This document shows positions 8,901-17,043 of a DNA stretch of 64,000 nt, one piece after another. Source of the stretch: CAADGU01 sp035444285 (lineage in GTDB: Bacteria > Chloroflexota > Anaerolineae > Promineifilales > Promineifilaceae); assembly GCA_035444285.1 (NCBI GenBank), contig DAOMOK010000001.1:434001-498000 (forward strand), read 5' to 3'. Numbering within the stretch: position 1 is the stretch's first letter; each line of letters starts with the position of its first letter. The translations under genes were made by a program, and so were the position numbers. The notes under the pieces are model-generated. The model had not been told where the DNA came from. It ran no database searches and was given only the letters and a program-made list of their open reading frames with translations.

Positions 8901-10574
8901 GACCGCATCCATCAAGTCGCCATTGAAACGTAGACCGACGGCATCAGGCGCACCATTTTGAATGAAGTTGGTGTCGGGAGCATCATCCAGATCACAATTG
9001 GGAACGGTTGCCGCATTGGCGCAAACAACAAAGTAATCACCCGCTGCGAGGCTCACATTGGGAAGCGCAATTGTGTCATATATCACTGCGCCGCCACCGT
9101 TACCATTGACAAGCTCCAGGGTCCAACCACTAAGGGAAACTGCCGCCGAACCGTTGTTTTTGATCTCAACGAATTCGGCCGTATCTGTACTGGGCTGGTC
9201 GTAATCAATTTCGTTAATGACCAGTTGCGGGGTAGGCGGCGGAACGATGGCGTTTAATTCACCTGGCGTGTTGTAGGCTTCGCCAACGTCGGGCGTGCCG
9301 GGGAAGCCGGGAATGCCTGCCAGATCAAAGTCATTGCGCACCCAATCGGCGGCCGAATCGGTATCCAGCCCATCCGGGATGCGGGAAGCGCCACCCGGCG
9401 CAAAGGGCAGGCCATCATACGAGACGCCCAGGGTGGGTGCGCCGTAGGTGACATCGCCAGCACCGCCGTCATTCACGGCTACGGAATCTACGATGGCCTC
9501 CCAGGGGGTGGTGTCCAAGACACCATCATTATTGGTATCCAGGTCGGCGTTCAGCGCACCCGTGAAGTTTTTAACGAGCAGTAGGGTGATGCTGCCGTTT
9601 TCAAGCGCGTTTGCGGGCAGGTTAACCAGGTAAAGACCGTTGGCATCGGTTGTGCCCAGGTTGATAACTTCATCTACGGTGCCCACGGCCGTGCCGCTGT
9701 CCCCTTCAATTTCCAGGATTGTATACGCAGCATAATTGGTATGGGGATCGCCAATGATTTCCACGTATTCCACATCTGTGCCGGCAGTGCTGGCCGAAAA
9801 TTCGTTGATCTTGGGGTCGGCGGCGACTGTGACGCCGCCTTGCGGTGTTAACGCGAAGTCGTCCACCGCCAGACCGTCATCGGAGCCAGAGATGTCTATG
9901 TCAGCCCAACGTATCCAGAAAGTGGCGCCATTGGGGATGCTCAAGCCGGTGATTGTAAAAGCCAATGCGGTGCGATTAGCCGCCGCGTTGCCATCCAGCG
10001 CGCCAACCGTACCGGCAACCGTTGGGCTTGAAAAGTCCAGATCGTCATAATCGGCCCATGTGCCCGTGGTCAGGCTGGCGGCGTCTGTGCTGAGTTGGAA
10101 ATCCAGGCGGTCAGCAGCGAGGTCTTCGGTAATTTGTCCAAGCCGCCATTGCTCACCGGTATATGCTATGTCGAGTGAGGTAATGGTCGCCCCTGTGTCA
10201 TTGGTAAATTGCACACCGATGAGCGGAATGAGGCTGCCGCTGCGCAAACCGCCCAAAGCGCGGTCGGCCAGTGGACTCAGGCCAAAACTATAGGTATCTC
10301 CGGTATTGCTTGAGCCGGTACCGGCTGTGTAAGTGGTATTGGCATTGGTTCCAGACTCGCTAAAATCCCAGCCGGTGGGAACGGCGCTGGATGTGCCTGA
10401 ACTGGCCAGCGTGTCGAAATCCTGCGTATAAGGCACGCCGAACGTTGTCAGGCTGACGGTTCCTGCTGCCTGTGTTGGCCTGGTCCCCGTCACCAGGCTG
10501 GTTAACAGGAGGATAAGAACAAGAACTAACAACACACGGCCGTAGCCCTGAGTGCTTCTTCTACCAGATATCAT
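5919..10574 (-). CDS. Giant secreted nuclease-like multidomain protein (ExeM/NucH type)
   Basis: A 1551-residue exported protein. A hydrophobic signal segment (about residues 12-37, ending TQAAG) is followed by a jelly-roll-like N-terminal part. Two lamin-tail domains follow (around 250-340, PKINEFSA...VEYVEI, and 455-610, VINEIDYDQPSTDTAEFVEI). Next come a Calx-beta domain (about 620-735), an OB-fold region (about 740-960) and an endonuclease/exonuclease/phosphatase domain (about 1020-1330). This domain shows IASFNVLNYF, FMEMEN, NHLKSKGSG, IIGDLNSYAQEDP and TSDHDPV. A PKD domain (DGDPLTYEWDLDNDG) and a PxKF-like C-terminus (IPMKFSLNGDKG) complete it. The catalytic Asp, Asn and His of the EEP fold appear present, so extracellular DNA or phosphodiester cleavage is likely. 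AAGGAGA precedes the ATG. Confidence 0.9.
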   Translation of the reverse strand: MISGRRSTQGYGRVLLVLVLILLLTSLVTGTRPTQAAGTVSLTTFGVPYTQDFDTLASSGTSSAVPTGWDFSESGTNANTTYTAGTGSSNTGDTYSFGLSPLADRALGGLRSGSLIPLIGVQFTNDTGATITSLDIAYTGEQWRLGQITEDLAADRLDFQLSTDAASLTTGTWADYDDLDFSSPTVAGTVGALDGNAAANRTALAFTITGLSIPNGATFWIRWADIDISGSDDGLAVDDFALTPQGGVTVAADPKINEFSASTAGTDVEYVEIIGDPHTNYAAYTILEIEGDSGTAVGTVDEVINLGTTDANGLYLVNLPANALENGSITLLLVKNFTGALNADLDTNNDGVLDTTPWEAIVDSVAVNDGGAGDVTYGAPTLGVSYDGLPFAPGGASRIPDGLDTDSAADWVRNDFDLAGIPGFPGTPDVGEAYNTPGELNAIVPPPTPQLVINEIDYDQPSTDTAEFVEIKNNGSAAVSLSGWTLELVNGNGGGAVIYDTIALPNVSLAAGDYFVVCANAATVPNCDLDDAPDTNFIQNGAPDAVGLRFNGDLMDAVSYAGNTGAPYTEGSGIGLVDSAIAGEGISRCPDGSDTNQNNVDFVLTGITPGAANDCASADPQLTINDVTLNEGDSGTTTFSFTVNLGAPAAAGGVTFDIATADGTATSPDDFTAKSLTGQTIPAGSSIYTFSVLVNGDTSDEPDESFFVNISNVTGAIVADGQGQGTILNDDNVAITRIHTIQGSGDTAVSGTFTVEAIVVGSYQTQDSGQLRGFFIQEEDADADADPSTSEGIFVFCSGCPKLVSVGDKVRVTGSSSEYFGMSQLTASTAASVTIISSSNALPTPATVQLPVPGVPTGNLAAATAVINAYFEPFEGMLVTFPATLSVSEYFELARYGQVILTEGGRPHTFTAVNTPTAAGYINHQIDLASRKVILDDTDNRQNRPTDAPNTAYYYPIPGLSTGNYFRGGDTIANLTGVLHWSFAGQTGTDAWRIRPVPEAFSYAFTPVNTRPAVPEVQGSLKIASFNVLNYFLTIDTTSSNDSGFCGPSGTQDCRGADSVQELERQRTKLLAALSAIDADVFGFMEMENTPGVEPLADIVAGLPGYDYIDTGAIGGDAIRVGIIYKTATVQPVGDYAILTSSVDPRFNDARNRPALAQTFEEIATGERVTVVVNHLKSKGSGCGAGDDDTTTGQGNCNGTRTLAAQALADWLATDPTGSGDADVLIIGDLNSYAQEDPIVALQNAGYTDLVASFGGANAYGYVFDGQLGYLDHALSNASLTPQVADVAEWHINADEIPLFDYNDDVRDPGERDAFEEESDVFPLYEPNAFRTSDHDPVIIGLNLFTPNNPPTVDAGGPYVVVEGGSVLVTAVGADPDGDPLTYEWDLDNDGLFETAGQSATFSAALLSAPGSHTIVARVTDTGGLTATDQATVSVVYNFTGFFQPVENLPAFNLVTAGSAIPMKFSLNGDKGLNIFAPGFPTSVGIGCDTGSPENDVQETVTAGSSSLSYDPDTDTYTYVWKTAKVWKNTCRQFWLKLDDGTIYMANFRFR

Positions 10575-10747
10575 GGAAGGTCTCCTTACTGTTTTTCTGA
10601 TTGATTGCGTACAAAGGGATTCTTGCTGTTTAGCCAGACGGCCGTCGTGAGGGTGATGGCCGAATCCTACCAGGGCAAACAGAAACTCTTTGTCAGGTTG
10701 TGGTTGAGGTGAGCAAAGTACACTCAGGTGGGTGAGTTGTCATTTTT

Positions 10748-10782
10748 ACTCCCAAGACAGACGCAATTGTATCGTTGGGAGT
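10748..10782 (-). terminator. Weak hairpin after the FG-GAP gene
   Basis: ACTCCCAA (10748-10755) and TTGGGAGT (10775-10782) form an 8-bp stem about 25 bases beyond the stop codon at 10808. It has no T-run on the minus strand, so termination is only a possibility. The rest of 10575-10807 holds one ACGGCCGT (10638) and nothing else I recognise. Confidence 0.3.
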
Positions 10783-10807
10783 CTGGTAAATCAACAAACA
10801 AATGGTA

Positions 10808-12087
10808 CTACGGTACGGGGGTGAAACGGCCGTTCCCCACCCCCCGCCACACCTGATACGATTCCACGCCGGCCACGAAGATGTCCACAATACCATCACC
10901 GGTTACGTCACCTACGGCAATGGCCTGGTCACGGCCGTGACCGATACGCTGGCCTTTGCGGAACTGCCCCACCCCATCGTTTAGCCAGATGCGGGCGCCG
11001 GTATGGCCCCCGGCTACCATATCCAGATCGCCATCGCCGTCCAGATCAGCCAGGAAGATGGCGTTGGTAAACCCGCTGCCAACACGCTGCCCCCGTGTAA
11101 AGTGGCCCTGTCCGTCGTTGAGCCAGATTTCGTCCGCGCCATCGCGGCCCACCACCGCATCGGGAAAACCATCACCATTGACATCTCCCAACGCGATGGC
11201 AAAACCACCCGACTGCTGCCATTGTTGGTCGCTTTCAGTGTAGTTCCCCTGCCCATCATTGAACCAGGCGGTATACGGCCAGTTATTGCCATGAACCACA
11301 AATGCATCGAGGGAACCGCCGCCGTTCAAATCGGCCAGAGCGACCGCCCGACCCATGTTAATGCCCAACTGCTGCTGCCGTAGGCATAACCCTCAGGGTT
11401 AATACCAAAGGGAACCAGCGTGCCACTGTCGTGGTTCAGTACACGCCCCAACCCGCCGCTTGTGTAGGCAATGGTCACGTCCATACGCCCATTCCCGGTC
11501 AGGTCGCCAACTGCCACCGCCTGGACAAAGGCGGTTTCCGGCCACAGATCGCTGGCGGCAAAACGGCCATCGCCTTCATTCAGCAGCAGACGATCCGGTG
11601 GGTCATCGCGCTCCCGGCGGTTGAGGATGATCAGGGCATCCAGACGGCCGTCGCCGTCAAAATCGGCCAGCGCCACCTGGTTGACCACCCGGCGATTCTC
11701 AGACGCGCGCATGGCGCTCAAGCCAGTGAGATAAACAACCACCGGCAGCAGGGGCAGCAGGCAGGCAATCAGCAGCACGATTTTGCGCCAGGGGATGTGA
11801 GGGCCGGTCAATGTCGTGACGCCACCACCAACCTGGACCGCCAGCAACGGCCGTGCCCTGCGGAAATAGAGCTGCTGGCGTAGACCACCCCCCAGCAAAC
11901 CGGCCAGTTCACGCAGGAAGAAGAGGAGGAGGGGGAAACGGCCGTTGGCCTTTGCCACCTGAAGTTGTTCCTGAAACAGCGTCTCCATTTCATCCGCAAA
12001 TTCCTGGCGGAAAGGGGATGGAAAGAGGCGCAGAAAGCAACGATAAACCCAGGTGAGCGCCCTGGCTGGTGTGTGGTAAACGTTCAT
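10808..12087 (-). pseudogene. FG-GAP/VCBS repeat membrane protein, broken by a frameshift
   Basis: Two overlapping frames make up one protein. The 5' frame (12087 to about 11370) has a cytosolic prefix (LFPSPFRQEFADEMETLFQEQL), one transmembrane helix (KIVLLIACLLPLLPVVVYL) and FG-GAP repeats (ALADFDGDGRLDALII, AVGDLTGNGRMDVTIAY). The other frame (about 11390 to 10808) continues with ALADLNGGGSLDAFVVHG, ALGDVNGDGFPDAVVG, LADLDGDGDLDMVAGG and VGDVTGDGIVDIFVAG. The break falls at about 11370-11390, by a CAG/AGC run, so slippage or a sequencing error is plausible. FG-GAP repeats fold as a calcium-binding beta-propeller. The ATG at 12087 overlaps the upstream stop as ATGA. It belongs to the PadR-linked operon. 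Confidence 0.8.
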
Positions 12088-12650
12088 AGAGTGGATGGCT
12101 GCTCTTCCAGAGCGTCGCGCCGCAGCGTCGCGCCATTTTCCCAAAACGCCAATAACTCAAACAACAGCATACTGAGCGCCAGACAGATGTAGAACCAGGG
12201 GCCCCACAAGGCCCAGTGCAGTCTCGAAAAGTATGGCAGGCTCAGAAACACCCCGGCGCTTATCGCCGCTACACCCAACATGATCATATGAATCATCTGT
12301 CCGCGCCGGTTTTCTGGTCGCCACATCACGAACAAGGTACTGAGAAAAGGCAGCAAGATCAGCCAGAGCAGCAGGCTAAACAGCAACATACGGCTCCAGG
12401 TAGCAAACTCTGTAGGGGCCGCCAACAACTCTCGTGCTGTGTTAAAAAGCCCACCGAAAGCAAAAGGAACAATCGCCAGTCCCGATCCGGGTAAGCCACA
12501 AAAGTTCTCATCCAGGCGAATGCCGGATGAACAGGCATATTGGCCCGGTACTGAGACCCTGTCAAAGTACCAGGGGCCGCTCAGCGCCACCAGCAGCAGC
12601 ACCAGAAAAATGATGCGCCAACCAGCTTTGTACTCGTTTATTTCTGTCAT
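12084..12650 (-). CDS. Four-helix membrane protein of the PadR-linked operon
   Basis: I do not recognise a family. The 188-residue protein has about four hydrophobic helices: WRIIFLVLLLVALSG near residue 12, LLFSLLLWLILLPFLSTLF near 90, MIMLGVAAISAGVFLSL near 122 and a last one near 155. A short polar loop between helices 1 and 2 has three Cys residues (YACSSGIRLDENFCG), which suggests an extracytoplasmic disulfide. Its stop codon overlaps the start of the FG-GAP gene (ATGA), so the two are translationally coupled. A decayed gene fragment separates it from the large membrane-propeller gene upstream. Confidence 0.75.
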   Translation of the reverse strand: MTEINEYKAGWRIIFLVLLLVALSGPWYFDRVSVPGQYACSSGIRLDENFCGLPGSGLAIVPFAFGGLFNTARELLAAPTEFATWSRMLLFSLLLWLILLPFLSTLFVMWRPENRRGQMIHMIMLGVAAISAGVFLSLPYFSRLHWALWGPWFYICLALSMLLFELLAFWENGATLRRDALEEQPSTL

Positions 12651-12689
12651 ACGCTCACTTTTTCGTGGGCCGGTCAGCTACCGGTAACT

Positions 12690-12786
12690 GGTGCGGGGGT
12701 TGGGAGTAAAACGGCCGTCCCCCCACCCCGCGCCACACCTGATACGACTCGACGCCAGCCACAAACATGTTTATTGTCCCACTCTC
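12690..12786 (-). pseudogene. Remnant of a second FG-GAP gene (3' end only)
   Basis: The minus strand here reads NMFVAGVESYQVWRGVG and then goes out of frame. This is almost identical to the C-terminus of the FG-GAP gene at 10808 (DIFVAGVESYQVWRGVGNGRF). The DNA similarity covers about 95 bases, including the shared ACGGCCGT (12710 and 10826). No intact 5' part is visible, because the preceding gene ends at 12792. I read it as the last scrap of a duplicated paralogue lost by deletion. Confidence 0.8.
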
Positions 12787-12791
12787 ACGCC

Positions 12792-15404
12792 TCACTCGTC
12801 ACGCAGCGGCAGGTAATACAACCCACCATAATCCTTCACCGCCACCAACGCCGAACCATCAGGGGATGGCATGAGCCAGGGAGAAAACCCATCCCCCACC
12901 AAATCCCAATACATCACCATCTCCCCATCCGGCAGTGAGACCAGCGAAACGCCATGTGCCGAAGCTGCCACCAGGTGCGATGTGTGCGGCAGATAGCGCA
13001 AACTCAAATGGGGGTATTCACGCGGGGTATGGCCGGTAAGGAAGAGGCGTGGCAGTGTGACCTCTGGCTGTTCGGCCATAACCACATCATACGCATCCCG
13101 GTAAGTTGGTTCACTCTCCTGCTTTGCCATTTCCCACAACTCCCCGTCGGCAAAAAGCAGCAGGGTGTGGTGTTCATGGTCATATACATGCACGCGCCCC
13201 GTTACGGAATGGTAAAGGTAAGTGGCCTGGTTGCGCGGGTGGTTGAGGCGTACCGCCAGGTAATAACCATTGCCATCTGGATCAATATAAGCGCCAGAGG
13301 CAGATACTTCGCCGGGAAAGTCAATATCCAGGTGGAAAATGTCTGCCAATATGTTTGTGAATTGTGGTGGGTCGGTGCTGAAATCTACAAGCGACCATTC
13401 GCCGCTGCTGTGCATAAGGATTTCATCTTCGCTCAAGCCTTCGGTCCATGGCGCGCTCTGTCCAAAATCACCGGCCAGGTGCAGGCTTTGCTCTACCTGG
13501 CCGCTGTCGCCATTTATTACAAAGAGGGTGCTGCCCGCATTGTCACCCGTACGGCCGTCCAACTGATTAATGACCAGCCTCTTCCCACCAGAACGCTCCC
13601 CACCAGGCAGCCAGGTAGCCTGATCCCAATGCAAATCATAGGGGTTGGGGGTTACATCGGGGATGGGCTGGAGGGTGAGCGTGTGGCCGTCCAGAATTGC
13701 AAACGCCGTGTCACTCTGCAACAGGAAACGGCCGTTTTCGGGCGCAACTGCCGCAATTTGCGTAAACGTCTCTGGGAAATGCTCCGTCAACCGCTCCCCC
13801 TCTGGCTGGCACGGTGTAAAAACGGTCATCTCGCCATTTGCGTCCAGGTAGAGCAGACGGGCCGCCACCGCTTCGGCTTCGCCGTCTGGCAGCCAGATGT
13901 GATGTTGGCGCAGCGTCTCCACATAAGGGAAGTCGCCATTCACAGTGCATATCTCGCCGGTTTGTCCATGCAAAAAGTGCAGCGTGATCACTGCCAGCGA
14001 TTCGTTTTTAGCGCCAAACACAAAGTAACGGCCGTCCGACGACCAACTTCCCGGCGCCACCGGCACACCATTTAACAGCGGCTGGACAACGGTCTTGGAT
14101 ACCTCCACCTCAATTTCCGGCAACGGCGTAGGCGGCGGGGGTCGGAACGCCGCCGGGTTTTCCATTGGCGAGTAAATTCGCTCCTTCATCGCCGCCAGCT
14201 CCTCTTCACACTCCCAAGAACCTGGCGGTGCTTCTCCCGCCGCTTCATACACCCGTAGAGAAACGGGCGAGCTAAAAAATTCGCGGTGAAAGGCCGCCAA
14301 CCGATAAAAATCCGCGCCCCCCTGGTAACACCACGTTTCGCCCACCAGAATGACCGGTTGGCGGACAAACAACAAATCACGCGGCGTCAATGCTGCCAAT
14401 GCCTCCGGGTAATACCCTTCACGCTGATGAAACTGGTCTAGCGCATCCGCAATTTGTGCCGCCCGCCGCTCCGTTATCGCATGATAAGAAGCACCCCAGC
14501 CCCATGCAAAAGATTGGTAAAGCAGCACAGGCACAACCACCATAAATAACAACCCAACCAGACGCTGGCTGTCCTGAAGTACGGCCGTCATCACCATGCC
14601 CACCGCCACCGCCACAAAGGCCGCCTGCCCGGAGATCATGAGGCCAGAAAGGCCATCGCTGGTATTGTCCCATACCGAACCCCAAAAGGTAGTATAGGCC
14701 AGCCCCACCAGCAGCAGAATGGCTAAACCGCTGATCAACAGGCGACCCCACCAGGAATGGGGCGCTTTGTCCGGCTGTAAAACGGCCGTCAGCAGTACCC
14801 CAGCCAGCACCACCGTGACCCCTGGCGCAGCAAAAAAAGCAATAGTCAAAGGCAAACGCAGCAGGAGGGAGTTCTGAGCGAAGGTGTAATCAGGCGGGTT
14901 GCTTATCATCCGGTTTAACAATAGCAACGTTCCCAGGCTGAATAAACTCAACATGATAGCCAGCCACAGTTGGCGCGGCCCTAACAATACCCAACCCAGC
15001 ACCACTATCAGGATGCCAGGTAGAATGAGAAATGCCATCCCTAGCTGAGAATCCCAGAGAAGGCTGGATAAGGCAACAATCGCCAGAACCAGGAACACGG
15101 CCGTGATCTGGGCGCGGCGGTTCATATACGTGGCTGCTTTCACATTCAACAAAACAAGCGATAGGATAGCTAACAGCGATGGAGCCAGCAACGTGGACAG
15201 CCGGAAAAATGGTTGGTCATATGGCTCAGTGAGGAAGCGTCTGGTGAACACCAGAGCCAACAACAACAGCGCACCCATGCTCAATAGCAGCAGCAAATGC
15301 CGACCTTTTGCCTCATCCCCCTGACCACGCAACGCCAGTATCCCCACCAGAGCCACCAGGAGCGCCGGTAAAACAGCTAATTGTTGTAGGGTGGTCATGC
15401 TCAT
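12792..15404 (-). CDS. Polytopic membrane protein with extracytoplasmic beta-propeller
   Basis: An 870-residue protein. The first 310 residues form about nine to ten transmembrane helices. Next comes a region (about 320-410) that resembles the globular part of type II secretion pseudopilins (ADALDQFHQREGYYPEALAAL, then a WCYQGG...W-C pair). A Pro-rich linker (PPPPTPLPEIEVEV) follows, then about 430 residues of WD40/TolB-like propeller (WSSDGRYFVFG, NGRFLLQSD, MPSPDGSALVAV). Function unknown; a membrane-anchored sensor or display protein is an inference. Its ATG overlaps the stop of the upstream gene as ATGA, so the operon is translationally coupled. Confidence 0.8.
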   Translation of the reverse strand: MSMTTLQQLAVLPALLVALVGILALRGQGDEAKGRHLLLLLSMGALLLLALVFTRRFLTEPYDQPFFRLSTLLAPSLLAILSLVLLNVKAATYMNRRAQITAVFLVLAIVALSSLLWDSQLGMAFLILPGILIVVLGWVLLGPRQLWLAIMLSLFSLGTLLLLNRMISNPPDYTFAQNSLLLRLPLTIAFFAAPGVTVVLAGVLLTAVLQPDKAPHSWWGRLLISGLAILLLVGLAYTTFWGSVWDNTSDGLSGLMISGQAAFVAVAVGMVMTAVLQDSQRLVGLLFMVVVPVLLYQSFAWGWGASYHAITERRAAQIADALDQFHQREGYYPEALAALTPRDLLFVRQPVILVGETWCYQGGADFYRLAAFHREFFSSPVSLRVYEAAGEAPPGSWECEEELAAMKERIYSPMENPAAFRPPPPTPLPEIEVEVSKTVVQPLLNGVPVAPGSWSSDGRYFVFGAKNESLAVITLHFLHGQTGEICTVNGDFPYVETLRQHHIWLPDGEAEAVAARLLYLDANGEMTVFTPCQPEGERLTEHFPETFTQIAAVAPENGRFLLQSDTAFAILDGHTLTLQPIPDVTPNPYDLHWDQATWLPGGERSGGKRLVINQLDGRTGDNAGSTLFVINGDSGQVEQSLHLAGDFGQSAPWTEGLSEDEILMHSSGEWSLVDFSTDPPQFTNILADIFHLDIDFPGEVSASGAYIDPDGNGYYLAVRLNHPRNQATYLYHSVTGRVHVYDHEHHTLLLFADGELWEMAKQESEPTYRDAYDVVMAEQPEVTLPRLFLTGHTPREYPHLSLRYLPHTSHLVAASAHGVSLVSLPDGEMVMYWDLVGDGFSPWLMPSPDGSALVAVKDYGGLYYLPLRDE

Positions 15405-16492
15405 AGATGTATTCCTTCATCGTCTGTTATGGTGCTGTCTTCCGCCCATATCTGGTAAACCAGACGACCCAACAGCGGTAGCAGCAACAAGATGATCATC
15501 AAAGCCCACAACAACCCTGTCCAACTGAGATCTGCCAGCCAGAGTGACGGGTCGGCCAGCCAGCGCCACACCCCACCGTAGAAAGCAGCCTGATGCAGCA
15601 AAGACGGCAGCAGGGTGATGGAAACGGCCGTCACCAAAACCACCCATTGCTGCTGCTGCCGGCGGCAACGGCCGTAAACCAGCGCTCCCAACACCAGCAG
15701 CAGCAGCGACAACGCCATGTAGGGCGTCCGGTCAGTGCGATACACACCGTCAAAGACGGCGATGAGCAGCCAGGGGGTGAGCGCATAGAGACCAAAACAT
15801 AGGCGCGTCCAATCCAGTGCCAGACTGCGGCCGATCCGTTGCCAGAAGGGGGGGAGAGGCTCGTGGTGTAAATGGGTGTGCATGGTAGCCAGCGCCAGGG
15901 CAAACACCGCCAGCAACAACCAGACCCACAAGCTGCTCAGGCGATATTCCAGCGCCAGCAGCAAGCTGTATCCCAACAACAGCCCGCCCCATGGATAAGC
16001 CCACCGAGGCAGCTCGCGTCCCAATCCCCATAGGAGTATGGGCGTAACAAATAGGGCTACAAACCAGCCCAGCCCAGGCCATTGTTGTTGCCAATTGCCG
16101 GGAATCCAGACGGGGCGTTGGTAGGTAAGCAGGAACAGGCCAACGGCCGTGACGATGAAGGGCAACAATTCCCAAAACAGTTGCCACCAGGAGAAACGGC
16201 CGTCATGTGCTGCGGGTATGGGGTGAAAGGGGGAACGAGAAATGTAGCGGAAGGGGAACGGCCGTTCCCCTTTTCGCTGCCATGTCGCCAGATGGGTTCG
16301 CCAGAGCGCGGCCGGCAACTGGTAGAACTCGCGCCACCCAACCACCAGCAGCGCCACGCTGCCATGCCTGGCCTGTTGTGCCAACACATTCTGAAACACT
16401 TCCACCATTTCCGGGGCAAAATCAGCCCGGAATTGGGCCGGAAAGATATGCAGGGTGAGTTTATAGAGATGTAACAGAATCGAAAAGATCAT
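15401..16492 (-). CDS. Polytopic membrane protein with PadR-partner prefix domain
   Basis: A 363-residue protein. The N-terminal 75 residues (ILHLYKLTLHIFPAQFRADF, EMVEVFQNVL) match the prefix of the FG-GAP protein in the same operon (FLRLFPSPFRQEFADEMETL). This small cytosolic domain is typical of membrane proteins that sit beside PadR regulators. About nine or ten hydrophobic helices follow, with no recognisable transport motif. It lies 33 bases behind padR and overlaps the next gene by four bases. A role in envelope stress or drug response would fit PadR contexts but is not shown. Confidence 0.75.
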   Translation of the reverse strand: MIFSILLHLYKLTLHIFPAQFRADFAPEMVEVFQNVLAQQARHGSVALLVVGWREFYQLPAALWRTHLATWQRKGERPFPFRYISRSPFHPIPAAHDGRFSWWQLFWELLPFIVTAVGLFLLTYQRPVWIPGNWQQQWPGLGWFVALFVTPILLWGLGRELPRWAYPWGGLLLGYSLLLALEYRLSSLWVWLLLAVFALALATMHTHLHHEPLPPFWQRIGRSLALDWTRLCFGLYALTPWLLIAVFDGVYRTDRTPYMALSLLLLVLGALVYGRCRRQQQQWVVLVTAVSITLLPSLLHQAAFYGGVWRWLADPSLWLADLSWTGLLWALMIILLLLPLLGRLVYQIWAEDSTITDDEGIHL

Positions 16493-16525
16493 AGCTGTTC
16501 CCGCGCCCTGGCCGATGGGGTTGGT

Positions 16526-16888
16526 TTAGACTGCCAACCGCTGCTGCGCGGCCACAATGAGCGCCTGCAACCGCGCCATTTCCGCCTGCACCACCTGGCC
16601 TCCTTTCGGCGTCAGCCGATAGGCTTTGCGCGGGCGACCCGGATGCACGGAGGCATCATCTGGGCTACCGCCACTCTCCACCCGTTCAATCAGCGCCTGA
16701 TCCAGCAGCCGGGCCAGCGCCTCATACAGAGTGCCGGTACTGAGCGATACCTTGCCGCCGCTCAACGCCGCCACATCTTTAATAATGGCATAGCCATGTT
16801 TTTCTCCTTCGGCCAGACTCAGCAAAATAAAGAAGGTTGGTTCCCGCAATGGCAGCAAGTTTGAAATATCATCATTCTGGTTTGGCAT
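16526..16888 (-). CDS. PadR-family transcription regulator
   Basis: A 120-residue winged-helix regulator. The helix-turn-helix segment is LSLAEGEKHGYAIIKDVAALS, then LSTGTLYEALARLLDQALIERVES (the hallmark GTLY...L..L...G.I), GRPRKAYRLTPKG in the wing, and a short C-terminal dimerisation helix. Length and motifs match the short (s1) PadR type, which usually represses its own operon and is released by a ligand. It is the first gene of a five-gene minus-strand operon of membrane proteins. AGGAC precedes the ATG. A near-consensus promoter and a dyad lie directly upstream. Confidence 0.92.
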   Translation of the reverse strand: MPNQNDDISNLLPLREPTFFILLSLAEGEKHGYAIIKDVAALSGGKVSLSTGTLYEALARLLDQALIERVESGGSPDDASVHPGRPRKAYRLTPKGGQVVQAEMARLQALIVAAQQRLAV

Positions 16889-16910
16889 ATGTTGTCCTAT
16901 CTCGTTATAT

Positions 16911-16923
16911 GTCGGCTACCGAC
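16911..16923. promoter_or_regulatory. Operator-like dyad before padR
   Basis: GTCGG-CTA-CCGAC is a perfect 5-bp inverted repeat within ATATGTCGGCTACCGACTT. It lies about 14-26 bases downstream of the -10 box and 23 bases before the padR ATG, the expected place for an autorepressor site. PadR proteins bind dyads of ATGT/ACAT type, and the flanking ATATGT is compatible. Binding is inferred. Confidence 0.5.
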
Positions 16924-16936
16924 TTAATCAAAAAAA

Positions 16937-16965
16937 ATCATAATGGATTTTGAGCGGTCCGTCAA
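16937..16965 (-). promoter_or_regulatory. padR operon promoter
   Basis: On the minus strand TTGACG (16965-16960) and TATGAT (16942-16937) are separated by exactly 17 bases, matching sigma-70 consensus in 5/6 positions each. The start of transcription would be near 16930, so the operator-like dyad lies in the early transcribed region. Confidence 0.7.
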
Positions 16966-17004
16966 CAAAAAAAGAAGTTTAACTTTCCCCAAAGTTGAAC
17001 TTCT
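16966..17004 (-). terminator. Terminator insulating the padR promoter
   Basis: AGAAGTTTAACTTT and AAAGTTGAACTTCT form a 14-bp stem with one G-T pair (16973-17004). On the minus strand seven Ts follow, running into the -35 box of the padR promoter. It would stop antisense transcripts coming from the methyltransferase gene. Confidence 0.7.
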
Positions 17005-17043
17005 GAAGGCTTGGACTGGTCTACGGCCATCAATTGGGGCACA

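Noticed and set aside
12954..14075. 373-residue plus-strand frame inside the propeller membrane gene
   Set aside because: Same reasoning: a shadow of the minus-strand gene that is fixed in place by overlaps on both sides.
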